Below are positions 1 to 6,261 of a stretch of 10,258 nucleotides of DNA, in pieces. The notes under the pieces were generated by a model that was not told where the DNA came from, ran no database searches, and saw only the letters and a program-made list of their open reading frames with translations. Positions within the stretch are counted from its first letter, which is position 1. Every line of letters starts with the position of its first letter. The stretch lies in the NCBI GenBank assembly GCA_004322375.1, contig SCUC01000469.1, positions 1-10,258 on the forward strand, written 5' to 3'. The DNA is from Bacteroidota bacterium. GTDB taxonomy: Bacteria > Bacteroidota > Ignavibacteria > UBA10030 > SZUA-254. The position numbers and the translations under genes are program-made.

Positions 1-444
1 ATTAGTTGCAACTATAAGATAACCGGAAATCCACGAGCCGAGCCAGACAGCGACTGCAGTGAGGAAGTGTCCTTTCTGACCGAGTTTTTTTTCACCGTAT
101 AAAAATAATCCGAGAAATGTTGACTCAAGAAAGAAAGCAAACAATCCCTCCATGGCAAGTGTTTGTCCGATGACGCCTCCGGCATATTTTGCAAAGCGCG
201 CCCAGTTCGTGCCGAATTGAAACTCCATGGGGATACCGGTAACAACACCGATAGCAAAATTAATCGCGAAGATTTTTGCCCAGAAACGCGCAGCATTATT
301 ATACGCCTCGTTCTTCTTTCGTATCGCTTGCCATTTGAGGATGACAATAAGCAGTCCCAGCCCCATCGTGAGCTGTGGGAACAAATAATGATACGAAATA
401 GTGAACGCGAATTGAAGGCGATGGATTAGTAAGGCATCATCCAT
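1..444 (-). CDS. cydA: Cytochrome bd ubiquinol oxidase subunit I, N-terminal part (3' end outside window)
   Basis: This is the first 148 codons of a quinol-oxidising terminal oxidase subunit of the inner membrane, which couples quinol oxidation to O2 reduction. The reading frame is open to the left edge, so the gene is cut by the window and is not broken. The protein starts MDDALLIHRLQFAFTISYHY. His19 sits where the conserved axial heme ligand of CydA lies. Glu99 and Glu107, in the segment AMEGLFAFFLESTFLGLF, match the conserved acidic residues of the family at the same numbering as in E. coli. FQFGTNWARF near residues 75-84 is another family signature. Three to four membrane segments are visible. 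No clear Shine-Dalgarno site precedes the ATG at 444. It is divergent from the M49 peptidase gene, and cydB would be expected beyond the left edge. Confidence 0.95.
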   Translation of the reverse strand, partial: MDDALLIHRLQFAFTISYHYLFPQLTMGLGLLIVILKWQAIRKKNEAYNNAARFWAKIFAINFAIGVVTGIPMEFQFGTNWARFAKYAGGVIGQTLAMEGLFAFFLESTFLGLFLYGEKKLGQKGHFLTAVAVWLGSWISGYLIVATN

Positions 445-534
445 GGGTTTAATCAAATTTCATATAATTAGTAAACGGCGCCATGTTGCCATTTGAATAT
501 ACCTAAACAGCAGATGACACAAAAATGTTCAATC

Positions 535-562
535 TTGAAAAAAGAAATGAAATGAGTATATT
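535..562 (+). promoter_or_regulatory. Candidate sigma70-type promoter for the M49 peptidase gene
   Basis: TTGAAA (535-540) and TATATT (557-562) are separated by 16 bp, each matching the -35/-10 consensus at 5 of 6 bases. The start codon lies 45 bp downstream at 608, preceded by a purine-rich AAGAGA. It lies in the 163-bp divergent gap between cydA and the peptidase. This is pattern evidence only, in AT-rich DNA where chance matches are common. Confidence 0.35.
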
Positions 563-607
563 TATGGATAATTAACACAATAGGAACAATTTCTTTAAGA
601 GATTACT

Positions 608-2269
608 ATGAAATCCCATCGCTGGTTTGGCTACATTTTTTTAACATTCTTCTTTTGCTTAACTATGATTGCACAAGAACAATCCATGACACTTGCACAG
701 AAAATTCAAAGGTATGCGCCGACGGAAATAATGGCGGATATTTCCAAGCTTTCTCCGGGAGATAAACAGGCGCTTGCAAATTTAATTGAGGCGGCGGCGT
801 TGATGGATTCTCTCTATTTAGAGCAAGTGTGGAGCGGAAATCTTGAAATGTACTATAAGCTCAAGAACGATGACTCAGAACAGGGGAAGGAACGGTTTAG
901 GTGTTTTCAAATCAACATGGGTCCATGGTCGAATCTTGACCATGATGAACCGTTCATTAAGGATGTTCCAAACCCAAAACCTGCCGGAGCAAATTACTAT
1001 CCTGAAGATATGACAAAAGATGAATTTGAGCAATGGGTTGCTGCATTGTCTGAAGCGGAGCAAAAGCACGCAAGGGGATTTTTCTATACCATCAGGAGAG
1101 ATGCAGGTAATAGGCTGATGTTGAAGCCGTACAATGAAGAATACCAAAAGTATCTTCAACCGGCGGCGAAGTTATTGAAAGAGGCCTCCGGGCTTACGGA
1201 TAACGCGACCTTAAAAAAATTTTTATCCAGCCGCGCCGATGCGTTTCTGAGCAACGACTACTATGAAAGCGATGTCGCGTGGATGGATTTAGATTCCCCC
1301 ATAGAACCGACTATCGGTCCGTATGAAGTATATCTGGATGAGCTATTCAATTATAAAGCGGCGTTTGAAGCGTTTATTGCATTGAGAAATGATGAGGAAA
1401 CAAACAAGCTGAAAAAATTTTCCGATTATTTACAGGAGATAGAGAACAACTTACCGATTGATGCAAAGTATCGTAATCCCAAGCTGGGCGCATCCTCACC
1501 TATTCGCGTGGTTGATTTGGTGGTAACAGGCGGTGAAGCGCGAGACGGCGTTCAGACTGCTGCATATAATCTCCCCAACGATGAAAAAGTAACCGCCGAA
1601 AAAGGAAGCAAACGCGTCATGTTAAAGAACGTGCAGGAGGCAAAGTTCAATAAGGTATTGCTGCCTATTTCAAAGGTTACACTCGATGAAAAACTACTGA
1701 AGGATATCGCGTTTGAACCGTTCTTTACGCACATCCTTGCCCATGAGTTGATGCACGGTCTTGGTCCTCATTCGATAACGGTTGACGGAAAGGCGACGAC
1801 AGTACGGCAGGCAATGAAAGAACTCAGCTCTGCACTGGAAGAAGCGAAGGCAGATATTTCAGGATTGTTCTGTCTTCAGTACCTGATTGATAAAGGGGCG
1901 CTTGAAAAATCATTTGAGCAGAAGATGTATGTAACGTATCTTGCCGGCGTGTTCCGTTCGGTGCGTTTCGGAATAAAGGAGGCGCACGGGCGGGGGATGG
2001 CGCTTCAATTCAATTATTTGCTCGACGAGGGTGCGTTTACCTATGATGCAGGGACGCAGAAATTCTCCGTTGCCATAGAAAAAATCAAACAGGCTGCAAC
2101 GAAGCTGACGGGAGAAATTATGACAATTCAAGCAGAAGGTAATTATGACAAAGCAAAAGCGCTGTTAGAAAAGTACGCTGTTATTCGTCCCGAAATGCAA
2201 TCCGTGCTTGATAAGTTGAGTGATGTGCCTGTGGATATTGCGCCAGAATATCCGGAAATAAAATATTAG
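608..2269 (+). CDS. Exported M49-family (dipeptidyl-peptidase III-like) zinc metallopeptidase
   Basis: The 553-residue protein has a typical signal peptide: K and R near the N-terminus, then a hydrophobic run at about residues 8-21 ending near IAQEQ, with no lipobox cysteine. It is therefore probably periplasmic or secreted. M49-family signatures follow in order: TIGPYEVYLDELFNY from residue 235, DGVQTAAYNLPNDE at 313-326, GSKRVMLKN at 333-341, the zinc motif HELMH at 379-383, and EEAKAD at 411-416. By analogy with the family, zinc ligands would be H379, H383 and E412, with E380 catalytic. Classical DPP III enzymes carry a hexapeptide HExxGH; this one has the five-residue HExxH form known from some bacterial members. 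Family members remove dipeptides from peptide N-termini, but the substrate here is unknown. The gene is monocistronic, with a candidate promoter upstream and a hairpin just after the stop. Confidence 0.88.
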   Translation: MKSHRWFGYIFLTFFFCLTMIAQEQSMTLAQKIQRYAPTEIMADISKLSPGDKQALANLIEAAALMDSLYLEQVWSGNLEMYYKLKNDDSEQGKERFRCFQINMGPWSNLDHDEPFIKDVPNPKPAGANYYPEDMTKDEFEQWVAALSEAEQKHARGFFYTIRRDAGNRLMLKPYNEEYQKYLQPAAKLLKEASGLTDNATLKKFLSSRADAFLSNDYYESDVAWMDLDSPIEPTIGPYEVYLDELFNYKAAFEAFIALRNDEETNKLKKFSDYLQEIENNLPIDAKYRNPKLGASSPIRVVDLVVTGGEARDGVQTAAYNLPNDEKVTAEKGSKRVMLKNVQEAKFNKVLLPISKVTLDEKLLKDIAFEPFFTHILAHELMHGLGPHSITVDGKATTVRQAMKELSSALEEAKADISGLFCLQYLIDKGALEKSFEQKMYVTYLAGVFRSVRFGIKEAHGRGMALQFNYLLDEGAFTYDAGTQKFSVAIEKIKQAATKLTGEIMTIQAEGNYDKAKALLEKYAVIRPEMQSVLDKLSDVPVDIAPEYPEIKY

Positions 2270-2281
2270 CTGAAGGTACGT

Positions 2282-2319
2282 AAAATGGACTATCTACGAT
2301 CCTTAGGAAAGTCCATTTT
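2282..2319 (+). terminator. Candidate AT-rich hairpin terminator after the M49 gene
   Basis: AAAATGGACT (2282-2291) is perfectly repeated in inverse as AGTCCATTTT (2310-2319), with an 18-nt loop, 12 bp after the peptidase stop codon. A-rich then T-rich sequence follows (TTTTTATT at about 2327-2334). The stem is low in GC and the loop long, so this may be a weak terminator or simply the outermost hairpin of the adjoining repeat cluster. Confidence 0.35.
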
Positions 2320-2330
2320 GAAAAAGATTT

Positions 2331-2459
2331 TTATTGTTATCCACGAGACCTGTCCTCCAGAGGTGGATGCGCCTTTGACGCAAAGGTCGTGTCAATATTC
2401 GTTTTCTATTATTTATGACGACTTTATTGCCACGAGCTTCAGCTCGTGGATAGAAATAA
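2331..2459. repeat. Composite inverted-repeat element (REP/BIME or MITE-like)
   Basis: The ends of this 129-bp segment are inverted copies of each other: 2331-2347 (TTATTGTTATCCACGAG) pairs with 2443-2459 at 15 of 17 positions. Inside, CACG-AG-ACCT (2342-2351) can pair with AGGTCGTG (2384-2391) with a two-base bulge. That stem would enclose the small hairpins CCTC-CA-GAGG (2354-2363) and, overlapping its right arm, CCTTTG-ACG-CAAAGG (2372-2386). The right end contains the perfect hairpin at 2430-2449. No transposase is present. The structure fits a non-autonomous palindromic repeat mobilised by a RAYT/IS200-type enzyme elsewhere, which is an inference. Short ORFs across it read through the palindromes and are not believed to be genes. 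Confidence 0.6.
2430..2449. repeat. REP-like hairpin with TTCA loop
   Basis: This is a perfect 8-bp stem CCACGAGC / GCTCGTGG closed by TTCA. It has the same core (GC-TTCA-GC) and loop as the hairpin 17 bp downstream, so the two are related in design. Confidence 0.75.
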
Positions 2460-2466
2460 TTCACTC

Positions 2467-2486
2467 TTTGTGGCTTCAGCCACAAA
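2467..2486. repeat. REP-like hairpin with TTCA loop, second copy
   Basis: This is a perfect 8-bp stem TTTGTGGC / GCCACAAA closed by TTCA. It shares the GTGGCTTCAGCCAC type of core with the preceding hairpin but differs in the outer stem, with compensating changes on both sides. Confidence 0.75.
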
Positions 2487-2538
2487 CAGCGACGTGGTAT
2501 GAATACGAATTCACACAATACGAATAAAAAAGTTCTCA

Positions 2539-2564
2539 CAGCCCACGACTTAAGTCGTGGGCTG
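2539..2564. repeat. Perfect 26-bp palindrome (REP-like, TTAA centre)
   Basis: CAGCCCACGACTT is followed immediately by its exact reverse complement, giving an 11-bp GC-rich stem with a TTAA loop. Read on the minus strand, the stem is followed after about 7 nt by a run of six T, so it could terminate leftward transcription. No minus-strand gene lies immediately to its right. Its stem core CCACGAC resembles the CCACGAG of the hairpin at 2430. Just upstream lie two direct copies of AATACGAAT (2502-2510 and 2517-2525). Confidence 0.75.
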
Positions 2565-2805
2565 CTAAGCCTTATTTATAGGTAACTTCAGATAATGATT
2601 GTTTTACACCCTTCCTTAAACAGTTTTACATATCATCACCCACGAACTATTATCAATAATGATAATAGTAAACAGCAGGAATAAATAAACCTGTAATTTT
2701 AATGCACCGGTTTATGGCATTACGTTTGTAGAAACCTAACCGATTTCTAAAACGAAAGAATTAAATTGTTCTTTCTTATCATCACATCACACTTAAAAGA
2801 ACCAC
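2565..2805. other. Non-coding leader region with a 24-bp AT-rich palindrome
   Basis: No gene is visible between the REP cluster and the next start codon. The notable item is a perfect inverted repeat with 10-bp arms, ACTATTATCA (2646-2655) and TGATAATAGT (2660-2669), around ATAA. It contains ATTATC and GATAAT hexamers reminiscent of Fur boxes, but in everted order. A second, weaker inverted repeat, GAAAGAA (2754-2760) / TTCTTTC (2769-2775), lies in the presumed mRNA leader. Either could be regulatory for the downstream gene. I see no convincing promoter. Confidence 0.5.
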
Positions 2806-3597
2806 ATGACTGAATATCAAAAACATTTGTACATGATTGTCTTTCCTATCAACGCTCTGGTGGCATCGCAGCTCTCGCCGAAAGAATTTTCTCAACATTA
2901 TACGGTCGGAAGCGCGAAGCATTATCGCGGGAAAGTAGTATTTGTAGAGCTGGACATCGATTACCGGAATCCGTATTTCGATATTGACCATTATCTTGAA
3001 CTTACGGTAGCGAAACAAGATGGAACTCCCAAACGAACGAAATTCATTTCTTCCTACGGGGTGCTGGAACATGTTGATTTGAAAGCGATGAAGAACCTGT
3101 ATTTAGTGACGGCAAATGGAAAAACATTGGAAATATCACAGATGCCTTATACGGCGATTAACGAGCCGGGGCTTGTGAGAATTTACCAGGAAATTACACC
3201 GCTCACGAATTTAATCGCATCCACGCTTGATCAGAGAAGCTTCGCGAGGTATATCACAAGCAAAAGTAAATCTAAAGGCGCTCCGAAAATTTGCTTTACC
3301 CAGTACGAATTCAATATTGACGACTTTATCGAAAAGAATAAAAACCGCGAGATGTGGTATAGTCCTATACCTGAGACCAATCCGACGCGGTTGTATGAAT
3401 ATATCCTCGAGCTAAAGACAAACGCTTTAAAGAAAACAAAAACAATCAGCTTGAATACGACATTTCTTGAAGCGTCCTACGCAATGATTCGACACGGATT
3501 TTGGTTTGGCGCAGGTACGGAGTTAGTATTTTACCCAATGCCCACTCAGGAGGAGCTTGAAAAGCACCATTATGATTGGTGGCGGTTTACAAAATAA
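2806..3597 (+). CDS. Protein of unknown function with internal duplication
   Basis: I do not recognise this 263-residue protein. It has no signal peptide or membrane segment and looks like a soluble, mixed alpha/beta cytoplasmic protein, rich in aromatic and lysine residues with one cysteine (C163). Two halves resemble each other at an offset of about 118 residues. P14-xx-L-x-AS-x-L-xxxx-F28 in the first half matches P132-xx-L-x-AS-x-L-xxxx-F146 in the second. Both continue with a Ser/Lys-rich stretch and a hydrophobic strand around F46/F164. The C-terminus is acidic then aromatic (EELEKHHYDWWRF). The start ATG follows a purine-rich AAAAGAA about 4 nt upstream. The gene stands alone between the REP cluster and a strong terminator. 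It is intact with normal codon use, so it is probably real, but no function can be assigned. Confidence 0.75.
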   Translation: MTEYQKHLYMIVFPINALVASQLSPKEFSQHYTVGSAKHYRGKVVFVELDIDYRNPYFDIDHYLELTVAKQDGTPKRTKFISSYGVLEHVDLKAMKNLYLVTANGKTLEISQMPYTAINEPGLVRIYQEITPLTNLIASTLDQRSFARYITSKSKSKGAPKICFTQYEFNIDDFIEKNKNREMWYSPIPETNPTRLYEYILELKTNALKKTKTISLNTTFLEASYAMIRHGFWFGAGTELVFYPMPTQEELEKHHYDWWRFTK

Positions 3598-3609
3598 CTG
3601 CATGTACAC

Positions 3610-3650
3610 AAACGAGCAACCCCGCATTCACCAAGCGGGGTTGTTTGTTT
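3610..3650. terminator. Strong, probably bidirectional intrinsic terminator
   Basis: The 9-bp arms CAACCCCGC (3617-3625) and GCGGGGTTG (3635-3643) surround a 9-nt loop. The stem extends outward through A-T and G-U pairs to about 3610/3650. TTTGTTTT follows on the plus strand. It lies between convergent genes: 13 bp after the plus-strand stop at 3597, and touching the arsC stop codon at 3650-3652. It can therefore serve both; on the minus strand the outer A-rich arm supplies the T tract. Confidence 0.85.
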
Positions 3651-4108
3651 TAGGAACTGTGCGTGAGATAGTTTTCTTTCAGATATGAAAGCAATCTCTC
3701 CCTAATATCATCGCGAACATTCCGGAACGCTTGAAGAATTTCTTCTTCCGTGCCGGTTGCCTTTACAGGGTCATAAAACGGGATGTGCGCTTTGTTTCCC
3801 TTCCCCAGCCAAACCGGACAGCGTTCATCTCCTTCATCACATACGGTGACCACAAGGTCAAATTTCTGCCCGTAAAACTCGCTCACATCCTTTGAACGAT
3901 GCTTGCTGATATCAATTCCTAATTCCGCCAAAACTTTTATAGCATTTGGATGCACGAATGTTGCAATGGTTCCAGCGGATTCTGCATCAAGATATTCTCC
4001 AAGGTAATGACGCGCCAAGCCTTCCGCCATCTGACTTCTGCAAGAGTTAGCAACACAGAGGAACAGGACTTTCAATTTCTGATTTCTGATTGCAGATTGG
4101 TGATTCAT
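3650..4108 (-). CDS. arsC: Arsenate reductase, thioredoxin-coupled (LMW-phosphatase fold)
   Basis: This cytoplasmic enzyme reduces arsenate to arsenite, which the neighbouring Acr3 can export. The 152-residue frame carries the phosphatase-type loop CVANSCR (C18 to R24) and the relay cysteines C90 and C97, seven residues apart in VCDEGDERCPVW. DP at 113-114 supplies the general-acid aspartate. This triple-cysteine layout marks the thioredoxin-dependent class (S. aureus C10/C82/C89 type). The usual family length is about 130-140. The excess is the N-terminal MNHQSAIRNQK, encoded entirely inside a 7-bp repeat array (4076-4159), so the true start may be the TTG at 4073-4075, giving a protein that begins (M)KVLFLC. 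It is the last gene of the arsR-acr3-arsC cassette. Confidence 0.93.
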   Translation of the reverse strand: MNHQSAIRNQKLKVLFLCVANSCRSQMAEGLARHYLGEYLDAESAGTIATFVHPNAIKVLAELGIDISKHRSKDVSEFYGQKFDLVVTVCDEGDERCPVWLGKGNKAHIPFYDPVKATGTEEEILQAFRNVRDDIRERLLSYLKENYLTHSS

Positions 4109-4159
4109 ACGTTAGGATGTAAGATTTAGGATGCAAGTTTCATGCTTCATGTTTCATGT
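4076..4159. repeat. Array of twelve degenerate 7-bp units
   Basis: The sequence parses without gaps into twelve heptamers on the plus strand: TTTCTGA twice, TTGCAGA, TTGGTGA, TTCATAC, GTTAGGA, TGTAAGA, TTTAGGA, TGCAAGT, TTCATGC, then TTCATGT twice. Most start with TT, and neighbouring units are most alike, as in a slipped or expanded tandem repeat. The array fills the acr3-arsC gap and runs over the first 11 codons of the annotated arsC frame, stopping exactly at an in-frame TTG. It resembles the short tandemly repeated heptamers described in cyanobacteria and other genomes, but its function is unknown. Confidence 0.7.
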
Positions 4160-4160
4160 G

Positions 4161-5219
4161 TTAAGGTGTTGCGGGATTCGGGAGGAAATATTTTTTCTGG
4201 AAATAGAGGGCGACATTCACTAAGCTAATCAAAACCGGAACTTCGACTAACGGTCCAATGACAGCGGCAAATGCTTCTCCTGAGTTTATACCAAAGACTG
4301 CTACTGCAACTGCGATTGCCAGCTCAAAATTATTACTTGCTGCGGTGAAAGAGAGAGTGGCCGTTTTGGAATAATCCGCTCCGGCTTTTCTTCCGAGATA
4401 AAACGAAACCAGAAACATGATGATGAAGTAGATGATGAGAGGCACGGCAATGCGAAGCACATCAAGAGGGATTTTCACGATATATTCTCCTTTAAGGGAG
4501 AACATAACAAGAATAGTGAACAGCAGCGCAATCAATGTGAGCGGACTAATTTTGGGAATGAATTTTTTCTCGTACCATTCTTTCCCTTTGAGCTTGAGCA
4601 TAGTGAAACGGGTGATGATTCCGGCAATGAACGGTATCCCCAGGTAAATGAATACGCTTTCAGCTATCTGCCCGATAGTAATCTCGACCGTAAACGTTGT
4701 CAAGCCAAACCATTGCGGCAATACCGTTAAGAACACGTACGCGTAGAGTGAAAAGAAAAGCACCTGAAAAATCGAGTTGAATGCGACAAGTCCTGCGGCA
4801 TATTCCGTATCGCCTTTTGCAAGCTCGTTCCAAACGATAACCATAGCAATGCAGCGAGCTAACCCGATAAGAATAACTCCAGCCATGTATTCGGGATACG
4901 CTTGTAAAAATGTTATGGCAAGTAGGAACATCAGCACGGGTCCGATAATCCAGTTTTGAACGAGGGAGAGGAGCAACACTTTGACATTTCTGAAAACGTC
5001 GCCAAGCTCTTCGTATTTCACTTTCGCAAGCGGAGGGTACATCATCAGTATTAAACCGATAGCGATGGGGATGTTTGTCGTTCCCGACTGAAAAAAATTC
5101 CAGAAAGTTACAACGCCGGGAAAGAAATATCCCCATAAGACGCCAAGAGCCATCGCAAGAAAAATCCAGAGAGTGAGATAGCGGTCTAAAAAAGTGAGTC
5201 GTTTTGTAATGGATGCCAT
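4161..5219 (-). CDS. acr3: Arsenite efflux transporter, Acr3 family
   Basis: This 352-residue inner-membrane carrier exports As(III) driven by the proton motive force. About ten hydrophobic segments are visible. Acr3 hallmarks are the N-terminal LTFLDRYLTLWIF, the conserved cysteine C123 in GLARCIAMV within the fourth segment, and TAASNNFELAIAVAVAVFG near the C-terminus with its essential-type glutamate. The length is normal for the family and no residue appears missing. The gene begins 6 bp downstream of the arsR stop, so the two are surely co-transcribed. The stop codon abuts the heptamer array that separates it from arsC. Acr3 is distinct from the ArsB family, and the ASNNFE motif makes the Acr3 assignment firm. 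Confidence 0.95.
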   Translation of the reverse strand: MASITKRLTFLDRYLTLWIFLAMALGVLWGYFFPGVVTFWNFFQSGTTNIPIAIGLILMMYPPLAKVKYEELGDVFRNVKVLLLSLVQNWIIGPVLMFLLAITFLQAYPEYMAGVILIGLARCIAMVIVWNELAKGDTEYAAGLVAFNSIFQVLFFSLYAYVFLTVLPQWFGLTTFTVEITIGQIAESVFIYLGIPFIAGIITRFTMLKLKGKEWYEKKFIPKISPLTLIALLFTILVMFSLKGEYIVKIPLDVLRIAVPLIIYFIIMFLVSFYLGRKAGADYSKTATLSFTAASNNFELAIAVAVAVFGINSGEAFAAVIGPLVEVPVLISLVNVALYFQKKYFLPNPATP

Positions 5220-5225
5220 AGCTAT

Positions 5226-5645
5226 TTATTTCGATGTTACTTTTGCGAGTTTGCGGCGGGGTAGATCTGCCGGAGAAGAAATAGAGGGTAGTATCACGCT
5301 TACCGTGGTGCAATTGCCTTTTTTAATAGCTTTCTTCAAACGTTTAATGTCCTCTTGAAGAATAGGATGAAGGTTTAAGATGTCTTTCAGCTCTTTCATT
5401 AAACGAATATGCTGTTTCTGTGATGTGTCGGAAAGCGAATAGAGTACCCATAGCCCCGCTCTTCTATCGTTCACCAATCCTGCATGTTTCAGATAAGTAA
5501 GATGGCGCGAGACCTTTGTTTGAGTGAAGCCGAGAGTGTGCTCGATGTCGCACACGCAAAGCTCGCCCGCATTCGCGATGAGGTTGAGAATTCTCAGCCG
5601 CGATTCATCCGAGAGGGCTTTGAAAAGATTTGTTAGTTCCCGCAC
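5226..5645 (-). CDS. arsR: ArsR-family arsenite-responsive repressor
   Basis: This 139-residue winged-helix repressor should dissociate from DNA when As(III) binds. The N-terminal ALSDESRLRILNLI is typical of the ArsR/SmtB fold. ELCVCD carries the two sensing cysteines C30 and C32 in the position of the E. coli ArsR metal site. The recognition helix is TQTKVSRHLTYLKHAGLV (41-58), and the wing follows at about 60-72. A further cysteine, C112, lies in a basic tail and might complete three-coordinate As(III) binding; this is an inference. The start is GTG at 5645, with no in-frame ATG nearby upstream and no clear Shine-Dalgarno site. A dyad operator overlapping a promoter lies 13-57 bp upstream, consistent with autoregulation of arsR-acr3-arsC. 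Confidence 0.94.
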   Translation of the reverse strand: MRELTNLFKALSDESRLRILNLIANAGELCVCDIEHTLGFTQTKVSRHLTYLKHAGLVNDRRAGLWVLYSLSDTSQKQHIRLMKELKDILNLHPILQEDIKRLKKAIKKGNCTTVSVILPSISSPADLPRRKLAKVTSK

Positions 5646-5657
5646 TGTTAATATTCA

Positions 5658-5679
5658 TATATTCGCATAGACGAATATA
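5658..5679. promoter_or_regulatory. ArsR operator (dyad) in front of arsR
   Basis: TATATTCG (5658-5665) and CGAATATA (5672-5679) form a perfect 8-bp inverted repeat with a 6-bp spacer, 13 bp before the arsR start. A partial copy, ATATTCAT, precedes it (5651-5658). AT-rich dyads with TTC/GAA cores are typical ArsR-family sites, and this one overlaps the predicted -10 of the arsR promoter. Confidence 0.7.
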
Positions 5680-5702
5680 ATAAATTGTGCAGAACTCTCC
5701 AA
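5675..5702 (-). promoter_or_regulatory. Candidate arsR promoter
   Basis: On the minus strand, TTGGAG (complement of 5697-5702) and TTATAT (complement of 5675-5680) are 16 bp apart. Initiation would be near 5668, giving a leader of about 23 nt before the GTG. The -10 overlaps the dyad operator, as expected for repression. It lets the ars genes be controlled independently of the sulfur operon upstream, although no terminator separates the two. Confidence 0.4.
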
Positions 5703-5727
5703 CTGCTATCAGAAGAAAAGGAAATTA

Positions 5728-6234
5728 TCAGGTAAAAATTATCTGTGCGCCGGCGGATTTTTCGTAAAATTGCCCGACAGAAATGATGTCATCTACCTGC
5801 TTACAGAAATCCGCTTTCGCCAGGTGGAACATCTCGACTGTGGCTTTACAAGCAAAGATTTCACCCCCGGCATCGTGAATCATCTCAAGAAATTCGCGTA
5901 TGGGCGGAATATCAAGCTTTTCAATCTCTTTTTTCATCATCCCGGTTGCGAACCAGGACATTCCGGGAAGCGCTCCCATCCATGTCGGCAGACCGGGACC
6001 CATCGCAGAGGGAACGCACATAGCCGGATTACCGACAGTAGCAACTTTAATGTTGTCCATTTTTTTCTCAATCACTGCATGGAGTCCGAAGAAAGTAAAG
6101 AACAGGCTTGCTTCAATTCCTTCCATACGCGCCCCGTTTGCCATGATGAGTCCGGGATATATTCCATCGAGAGAGCCGCGTGATACGATAATTGAAACTT
6201 TCTTGATTGGTTCATATTCGTTATCATTTGTCAT
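5728..6234 (-). CDS. DsrE2-like (DsrE/DsrF superfamily) sulfurtransferase
   Basis: This 168-residue member of the DsrE/F/H superfamily is probably a persulfide carrier handing sulfane sulfur between proteins. VSIIVSRGSLDGIYPGLIMANGA (10-35 region) opens the fold. The Gly/Met/Pro-rich middle (72-100) resembles the hydrophobic segment seen in DsrE2 proteins and could touch the membrane. FACKATVEMF near the C-terminus places C129 at the position of the family's sulfur-binding cysteine; C73 and C144 are additional. It starts 27 bp after the DsrC/TusE-like gene, with AAGGAA as ribosome site. DsrE2 relatives usually sit beside rhodanese, TusA or Hdr-like genes in sulfur oxidisers, but here the neighbours are a DsrC-like carrier and an SQR-like flavoprotein. 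Family assignment is firm, the exact subtype less so. Confidence 0.85.
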   Translation of the reverse strand: MTNDNEYEPIKKVSIIVSRGSLDGIYPGLIMANGARMEGIEASLFFTFFGLHAVIEKKMDNIKVATVGNPAMCVPSAMGPGLPTWMGALPGMSWFATGMMKKEIEKLDIPPIREFLEMIHDAGGEIFACKATVEMFHLAKADFCKQVDDIISVGQFYEKSAGAQIIFT

Positions 6235-6261
6235 AGAGTATTTCCTTTCAGAGCGTTTGAA

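Noticed and set aside
2430..2486. CRISPR array
   Set aside because: The hairpins are not direct repeats of constant length with regular unique spacers, and there are no cas genes.
2285..2527. Plus-strand 80-codon frame (and a 78-codon minus-strand frame over the same DNA)
   Set aside because: Both consist of translated palindromes and repeats, lack ribosome sites and show no protein-like pattern.
4660..5313. 217-codon minus-strand frame overlapping acr3 and arsR
   Set aside because: It lies antiphase within two well-identified genes, is rich in Arg/His/Ser and lacks family features.
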